In this document: positions 59,346 to 64,000 of the stretch, piece after piece
Position numbering within the stretch: position 1 is the first letter of the stretch
Layout of the letters: every line of letters begins with the position of its first letter
Assembly: GCA_001310455.1 (NCBI GenBank)
Contig: BAXG01000004.1
Location: 62,001 to 126,000, forward strand
Direction of reading: 5' to 3'
Source: Photobacterium sp. JCM 19050
GTDB lineage: Bacteria; Pseudomonadota; Gammaproteobacteria; Enterobacterales; Vibrionaceae
Length of the DNA stretch: 64,000 bases
Program-made: the position numbers and the translations under genes
Notes under the pieces: generated by a model
What the model saw: only the letters and a program-made list of their open reading frames with translations
The model's database searches: none
Told to the model about the DNA's origin: nothing

Positions 59346-60022
59346 ATGAAGATACTAAAGACAATTGTTACCTCAACATTGACCGCTATACTTTTTGCTG
59401 CGCCGGTAATGGCAGATAAATACGGAGTGGGTTTAACCTGGAATACCAAAGATGCGCAAGCTGTACTTGATATGATGCCAGCGCAAAAAACCGAGTTTGG
59501 TAAGCTGATTGACAGTGGCGATGTCAGTGATATGTACCTGCTGGACAGTGAAATTGAAGGAACCCCTGTGAAGCTTCTGCGCTTTGTAATCGAAGGGGAC
59601 AGCGAAGAAGATGTGCGAGACAAACTCAGCGACTTACCACTTTACAAAAGCAATCTTGTTACCATTCAGGATGTTCAATATCTCGGCATCAAATGGCTAG
59701 ACAAGATTCCTACCCTCAACAATTACGCACTGACCCTGACCTGGAAAGACGGTATCGACAGTGCTGAAGTTGACCGGGTATTGGGATTGGATTTGCAAAA
59801 GATCGTTAACCTGAACCGGGCTGGTCTCATTACATCGTCTTACCTCAATACTAAAAAAGTGGAAGAGGCAAAGTTCACCCCATCTATTTACTGGCCGTAT
59901 TGGCTGAAGATGAGGAGCATGCTCAGGACATCAGCAAACAGTTTGAAGCAGTCAAAAAAGGCTACGCTGACGTTTCTATTCTCGAGCTGGGTGAAAAGTT
60001 TGATATGGCTAACCGGAAATAG
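59346..60022 (+). CDS. secreted protein of unknown function (frameshifted)
   Basis: About 225 residues after repair. The signal peptide ends AAPVMA-DKYGVG. The mature protein seems to be an internal duplication: YGVGLTWNTKDAQAVLDMMP and YALTLTWKDGIDSAEVDRVL (each 20 residues or fewer as quoted) start two similar halves. An A missing at 59870-59872 shifts the frame; repair gives EAKVHPIYLLAVLAED and an end MANRK at 60022. Without repair the frame runs on falsely to 60404. Family not recognised; periplasmic or exported. Confidence 0.7.
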
Positions 60023-60037
60023 CCCACATTCACATGA

Positions 60038-60058
60038 AGCGGGCTGGTCCCGCTTTTT
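60038..60058 (+). terminator. terminator after the secreted protein gene
   Basis: AGCGGG pairs with CCCGCT across a five-base loop, followed by TTTTT, 16 bases after the repaired stop. Its position supports the repaired gene end at 60022. Confidence 0.85.
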
Positions 60059-60197
60059 GAATTCACTCAGCCATGATCAAAAAGCAGTAAAGTCTGCTCA
60101 CCATAGGGTTCTGCAATCTAATTTATTAAAAATTGAGATTGCCTTGAATAAGGGCTGGCAGTGTAATTCAGCCAGATACTTCAACCGGAACAAATCA

Positions 60198-60404
60198 ATG
60201 ATGAACAGCCAACATGCAACTGAACTGACTGACGAACAAAAACAATACATCGAAGCATTGGCTACCGACACCGTCAACGACATGAATGACAGCTCAATTC
60301 TTGTTGAAGTGATTGAAGAAAAAATTAAAGACATGGAAGAGCACTTGAAAGCCTATTTCCATGAACGTATGCATTTCCATCATGGGAAGAAATTCAGGAA
60401 ATAG
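60198..60404 (+). CDS. small acidic protein with a His-rich tail
   Basis: A 68-residue frame starting MMNSQHATELTDEQKQYIEA, largely helical and acidic, ending in the basic, His-rich HERMHFHHGKKFRK. It starts behind CCGGAACAAATCA and is followed by a strong terminator. I do not recognise it; metal binding by the tail is possible. It is in frame with the misread extension of the preceding gene but is separated from it by a terminator. Confidence 0.6.
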   Translation: MMNSQHATELTDEQKQYIEALATDTVNDMNDSSILVEVIEEKIKDMEEHLKAYFHERMHFHHGKKFRK

Positions 60405-60420
60405 CAGCCCTGCAGACGGA

Positions 60421-60454
60421 GAAGCCCGCTCCTTTTGAGGTGCGGGCTTCTTTG
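60421..60454 (+). terminator. terminator after the small His-rich protein gene
   Basis: GAAGCCCGC pairs with GCGGGCTTC across a 12-base loop and is followed by TTTG. Confidence 0.85.
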
Positions 60455-60466
60455 TTGTGTTTACTT

Positions 60467-60721
60467 ATATTTCCAAACCACCCCAAGGTGCGTCATTCAG
60501 AGTGATTTCAGTGCGTTCAATTCAAGGAAAATACCTGAACCTTTCAAAGGTATTTGACACAGAAGTGGATGCACTGAAACACTCCCGAAGGGCGAGTTTG
60601 ATTGGCTCTCATTCTGCGTTGCTGTTTTTTGATTTAGAGCCACTAGATCGTCAAAACAGCGCCTTGATTGACAGACAATCAACTCTCGCTGAAAACTGCA
60701 TCTTGAGGTGGATTGGGTATA
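60467..60721 (+). repeat. full-length copy of dispersed MITE-like repeat (about 255 bp)
   Basis: The right end, TGCATCTTGAGGTGGATTGG then GTATA, is the inverted complement of the left-end form TATACCCAAACCACCTCAAG seen in other copies; here the left end is slightly altered (TTTCCAAACCACCCCAAGG). The interior has no transposase frame. Truncated relatives lie at 7571, 14226, 25968 and 47878. This is the structure of a non-autonomous inverted-repeat element. Confidence 0.85.
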
Positions 60722-60726
60722 CGACA

Positions 60727-61616
60727 TTACGATTTCTTTCGCATTTGCCACCCGGCCACACCCATACCTCCGGCAAACAGGAAGAGCGTCGCAGGCTCTG
60801 GTACCGGCACTTCTGGGTCTACAACGGTTTCGCGAACTTTAAGGTCAACAAACGCATCGGTGAAAGAAGTGGCAGTCATGCCGCCGACACGAAGCTGGTT
60901 CAAATCCCAGACAGCACCACCGGTCGCCGTTGCCATATCAGCGTAGTCGTCAATTGACGAGCCTGCTCCACCAAGGATACTGGCTCCGGAACAGGTGTTG
61001 TAACTGCCCGCCCCGTCAGCGACATAACCATTGCCGTCTGAATCAATACCCAATGCCGTAGAGCCGTCTCCGCATCGGATCGAAACATTCAATACTGCGT
61101 TAAGAAGTGAGTCAGAATTTTGCAGCGCATCCAGTACAGAGGTATAGGTCAGAGAGTTGTCAGTGTTATCGCGATCTTCATCCGTGATAAGAATAATATT
61201 TCGCAAACCACCAGCTTGGCCGGTATACGACAACGCTTCATTAATACCCAGATAGCCATCTTCCGTAGATCCACGGGTTACCAGATTTCCTGAAGCGGGT
61301 CCCATTTGGGCAGCTGTACCCCAGTCATCCGCTGCAGGCGTAGATGTATCCATATCAAGCTTCTGACCGGAGCAACGCGAGCACCAAAGCCAACCAGTCC
61401 ATATTGCACGCTTAGTGGATCGGCACCGGCAGCGGTGCTAAGTCCACCATCGAGTTGTGAAATCATTCCGGAAAGCCAAGCCTGTTCTCCACCCATGGAG
61501 CCAGATTCGTCGATCACGGACACGATATCCGTAACAATCGGTGCGGCAAGTGCACCCGGTACCATAGCCAACATTGGTCCGGCGACCGCTGCTGAAAGTA
61601 GCGCTTTTTTCAACAT
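60727..61616 (-). CDS. von Willebrand factor A protein with PEP-CTERM sorting signal (frameshifted)
   Basis: About 296 residues after repair. A signal peptide ends PGALA-APIV. VSVIDESGSMGGE is the MIDAS motif of a VWA domain, continuing through YGLVGFGARVAPG and IILITDED. The C-terminus PVPEPATLFLFAGGMGVAGW followed by QMRKKS is a PEP-CTERM tail: the PEP motif, a hydrophobic helix and basic residues, recognised by exosortase. A C missing near 61367 splits the gene; repair gives APGQKLDMDTSTPA. Strong site AGGAGACGTT precedes ATG 61616. A surface or exopolysaccharide-associated role is likely. Confidence 0.82.
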
Positions 61617-61988
61617 AACGTCTCCTTGTTTGTTATTGATGTTGCAAGCGGCTACTGCGAAATTCGTACCGAATTTATATGTCGATGATTTCAGTGAGAG
61701 AAGTGTAGATACGGGCAAATGAAAGCGGGAAAAATGTAAATAATTCAGACAGTAAAGAATTAATAAAACGTATATTTAGCGATACGTTCTTTATGAAGTG
61801 ATCTATTAGCAATACAAACCTTACAGTGACTGACTATGCATACATATTTCATTTTCTTTGCATAGGGCAAGGAAACAGGATCACAAATTCGGAAGCCTTT
61901 GCTGTGTATAGGCACAAATCATGTTGTTAAAAAATAAAACCGGACACTTTGTCTGAATCAGTGTCCGATTTATCACTCAAAATCTCAT
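61617..61988. other. intergenic region between VWA and ureG genes
   Basis: A 372-bp gap holding the promoter of the VWA gene and the terminator of the urease operon at 61941-61967. Otherwise AT-rich with no visible gene. Confidence 0.55.
61941..61967 (-). terminator. terminator of the urease accessory operon
   Basis: On the minus strand CGGACACT pairs with AGTGTCCG across an 11-base loop and is followed by a T-rich run (TTTTATTTTTT). Confidence 0.88.
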
Positions 61989-62615
61989 TTATGCAATCTG
62001 GCTCTTATTCAGCATTCCGGCCGTTTCGATAAACTGAATTATCTCATTCAGCCCCTGTTTTTCCTTCAGGTTGGTAAAAACATACGGTTTGGCAGGACGC
62101 ATCCGCTTGGTGTCAGCATCCATCACTTCCAGCGAAGCGCCAACGTAGGGTGCAAGGTCGATTTTATTGATAACCAACAAATCTGAACGGGTGATACCCG
62201 GGCCACCTTTGCGGGGGATTTTCTCACCCTCGGCAACGTCAATGACGTAGATGGTCAAGTCGGCAAGTTCCGGGCTGAACGTCGCACTGAGGTTATCGCC
62301 ACCGCTCTCAACGAACACGACATCCAGCGTTTTGTGCCTTCTGGCAAGCTCTTCGACGGCGGCCAGGTTCATGGAGGCATCTTCCCGAATAGCCGTGTGA
62401 GGACAACCCCCGGTTTCCACCCCCACAATCCGGTCTGCATCCAGTGCTTCAGCACGGGTCAGGATTTTTGCATCTTCCTGGGTGTATATGTCATTTGTCA
62501 CCACAGCGATATTGTAGGTATCCCGAATTGCCTTACACAGCACTTCAAGCAATGCCGTTTTACCCGACCCTACCGGGCCACCAATGCCAATTCTCAACGG
62601 TTGTTTGTAATCCAT
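61989..62615 (-). CDS. ureG: urease accessory GTPase UreG
   Basis: A 208-residue SIMIBI GTPase that, with UreF and UreH/UreD, drives nickel insertion into urease. [15 protein letters not shown] is the P-loop, [17 protein letters not shown] holds the Cys-Pro-His nickel site, [17 protein letters not shown] the switch region and [13 protein letters not shown] the guanine-specificity NKxD motif. Intact and of normal length. Last gene of a minus-strand urease operon whose structural genes must lie beyond 64000. Confidence 0.95.
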   Translation of the reverse strand: MDYKQPLRIGIGGPVGSGKTALLEVLCKAIRDTYNIAVVTNDIYTQEDAKILTRAEALDADRIVGVETGGCPHTAIREDASMNLAAVEELARRHKTLDVVFVESGGDNLSATFSPELADLTIYVIDVAEGEKIPRKGGPGITRSDLLVINKIDLAPYVGASLEVMDADTKRMRPAKPYVFTNLKEKQGLNEIIQFIETAGMLNKSQIA

Positions 62616-62633
62616 TCGTTGTCCTCTTTACCT

Positions 62634-63298
62634 TTATGACCGGAACAGCCGGGTGTACTGGGTTTCATGTCTGCTGGATGCAATAGCCTGAGCAGGGGTA
62701 AAACTGCCAATGTCATCATCCGCCACCTGTGCAGAAGCCCTGACTGCTGCATCCAGGCTGTCTGCCAGTTCGAGCATCAGTTGTTGACCGGCAGTCTGCC
62801 CCAAGGGAATAAGTTTGACCCCCGCCATCACTGCATTTTCCAGCCAACTCCACAGGTAACCCCGGCAAATTTCCTCTTCGCCGATTCCCCAGGCCGTTGC
62901 CGCAAGCGCAAAACCCGCCAGTTGGTTATGCCCTGATTCAACGGAAAGCGCATCGTCACCGGCTACGTCTAATTGCCTTAACAGCGCAATAGTAGCTTGC
63001 CCCCGTTGCCGCTCTTCCTTCCTCAATTCACTGGTTTCCCGGCTTGCATGTAACCACTGGTTCCAATGTACAACCGTGTCAGTATCGTTCTCATGCACGG
63101 CGTTCCAATACCGCCGAAGCAGTGGCAACTCAAGCGTTATCAAGCTGTTTTCAAGCACATCAGAGAGCCAATAAGTAAGCGATTCCTTACTTGTTACCCA
63201 GCCTTTTTCTATTGCCCATTCCAGACCCTGCGAATAGGTAAAAGCACCTATCGGCAACGAAGGCTGATAAGCTGGAACAGGCGGTAATCTGCTGACAC
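62634..63298 (-). CDS. ureF: urease accessory protein UreF (5' frameshift)
   Basis: About 221 residues after repair. LPIGAFTYSQGLEWAIEKGW is the conserved UreF N-terminal block. As read, its start runs into the hupE frame; restoring one C at about 63262 gives MSADYRLFQLISPSLPIGAF, starting at GTG 63298 four bases after the hupE stop. It acts as the GTPase regulator of UreG in the maturation complex. The C-terminus with TQYTRLFRS is typical. Confidence 0.9.
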
Positions 63299-63301
63299 GG
63301 C

Positions 63302-63865
63302 TTAACCAGCCAAGGCCAGTAACAAGGCACTTGAACCCAATGCCGGGCTGAGCCATTTGGCCGGAACATGTGACCCCACATACCTGCCGGTAAGCACGAT
63401 TCCGCCTGCCCCCAACAGCATGCCGAATGTAAACAACGTGACCCCTTCTGCCGGCGCTTCAACACCATGCGCCCACCCGTGGACAGCCAACATTGCTACC
63501 GATACCAATGCTGCAAGCACGGACTTACTGTGCTTTTGAACCATCAGCGCAAATGAGGCGATAAACACAGACGCAAGAATCAGCGTCTCCATCGCCGCAA
63601 ACGCCCCGGACAAGGCACCAACGGCCATGCCAGCAACCAGGCTGATGAGCGCTGAAAGCATAATCATTTGCTGCTTCTGAGCGCTTTTCACTTGAGCGGC
63701 AATAAAACCTGTACCCAACAGCATTGCCAGGTGATCCAACCCGGTAATGGGGTGCAGGATCCCCTCCAGAAATGAAGTCGCCACGGTTGTTCCATGACCG
63801 GTATGAGCAAGCGCTGGCATTGCCAAAAGTGCGGCTGATGCAGAGAGTATTCGGGTTAATGTCAT
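63302..63865 (-). CDS. ureJ: HupE/UreJ-family nickel or urease accessory membrane protein
   Basis: A 187-residue membrane protein with a signal-like first helix ending PALA-HTGHG and about six further hydrophobic segments. HPITGLDHLAMLLGTGF and VHGWAHGVEAP are the His-rich blocks of the HupE/UreJ family, proposed nickel permeases or metal-handling partners of urease and hydrogenase. Its place between ureE and ureF supports a urease role. Reads intact. Confidence 0.9.
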   Translation of the reverse strand: MTLTRILSASAALLAMPALAHTGHGTTVATSFLEGILHPITGLDHLAMLLGTGFIAAQVKSAQKQQMIMLSALISLVAGMAVGALSGAFAAMETLILASVFIASFALMVQKHSKSVLAALVSVAMLAVHGWAHGVEAPAEGVTLFTFGMLLGAGGIVLTGRYVGSHVPAKWLSPALGSSALLLALAG

Positions 63866-63890
63866 GTCAATTCCTTTTGGTTTTTAATGA

Positions 63891-64000
63891 TTAATGAGCG
63901 TGATGGTGTGCGTGGCCATGAGAGTGGCCGCCGTAGGCCCCCGCTTCCGGCTCAAATGGCGCATTTTCACTCGTTACTTGCAAGCCCAGCCCGGCAACCA
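63891..64000 (-). CDS. ureE: urease accessory nickel chaperone UreE (C-terminal end only)
   Basis: The minus strand from the window edge encodes [20 protein letters not shown] and then [15 protein letters not shown] before TAA at 63893-63891. The first block is the conserved end of the UreE metal-binding domain, and the His-rich tail is the nickel-storage extension. The gene continues beyond 64000. Confidence 0.88.
   Translation of the reverse strand, partial: VAGLGLQVTSENAPFEPEAGAYGGHSHGHAHHHAH

Noticed and set aside
59346..60404. A single 352-residue protein spanning both the secreted protein and the small His-rich protein
   Set aside because: The middle reads as low-quality sequence crossing a clear terminator at 60038-60058. 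One base restored at about 59870 gives a natural end at 60022, and the downstream part has its own start at 60198.
1..64000. Widespread true pseudogenes
   Set aside because: The breaks are nearly all single-base changes in short runs, with no accumulated substitutions at active sites, and they hit conserved genes such as tnaA and ureF. Sequencing error is the simpler reading.

Overview
The window reads as a chromosomal segment of a marine gammaproteobacterium of the Vibrionaceae (Enterovibrio, Grimontia or Photobacterium type). The reasons are the gene content (tnaCAB with a ridA neighbour, urease accessory genes, MipA/OmpV, EAL and chemotaxis proteins, a PEP-CTERM protein), a dispersed short repeat with terminal inverted repeats, and moderate GC content. 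The genus is an inference; there is no rRNA to settle it.

Layout. 1-7.5 kb: end of a quinone oxidoreductase gene, a peroxiredoxin-like protein, a PTS-EIIC/EAL fusion phosphodiesterase, a nucleotidyltransferase, a glycine-zipper lipoprotein and an RstAB-like two-component pair divergent from a MipA/OmpV outer-membrane protein. 7.7-9.9 kb: an AT-rich Rieske oxygenase followed by an EmrE-type exporter. 9.9-13.9 kb: a polyamine-type ABC importer (PotABCD-like). 14.2-26 kb: an iron-acquisition island with a TonB-dependent receptor, an OmpR-type regulator with a degenerate receiver, a complete petrobactin-type biosynthetic operon (asbA, asbB, asbC, fused asbD-asbE, asbF) and a divergent MATE exporter, with Fur-box-like sites at three promoters. 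26-29.2 kb: GNAT acetyltransferase, two lipoproteins and a HEAT-like protein. 29.8-49.8 kb: a large carbohydrate or polyol catabolic island with two ABC importers (one MalEFGK type, one RbsABC type), an FGGY kinase, two short-chain dehydrogenases, a HAD phosphatase, glycerol dehydrogenase, KDPG aldolase, a hydroxyacid dehydrogenase, a shikimate-dehydrogenase-like enzyme, an UlaG-like hydrolase, a cupin phosphoglucose isomerase and an RpiR regulator. A palindrome close to TGTAGTAATACTACA recurs at its promoters. 50-54.4 kb: chemoreceptor, MAPEG protein, D-serine dehydratase, small membrane protein. 54.7-58.4 kb: tryptophanase operon including an unlisted tnaC leader peptide, then ridA. 58.4-61.6 kb: small envelope proteins and a von Willebrand factor A protein with a PEP-CTERM tail. 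61.9-64 kb: urease accessory genes ureG, ureF, hupE/ureJ and the His-rich end of ureE.

How parts work together. In the iron island AsbF makes 3,4-dihydroxybenzoate, AsbC loads it on the AsbD carrier domain, AsbE transfers it to polyamine, and AsbA/AsbB join the arms to citrate; the MATE protein is the likely exporter and the TonB receptor the likely importer. In the sugar island imported substrate is probably oxidised by the dehydrogenases and phosphorylated by the FGGY kinase, with aldolase cleavage; the substrate cannot be read from sequence.

Caution. About half of the genes carry one or more single-base indels, nearly all in short homopolymers, and housekeeping-type genes such as tnaA and ureF are hit. 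I treat these as probable sequencing or consensus errors and annotate the genes across the breaks. All lengths for such genes are for the repaired reading frame.
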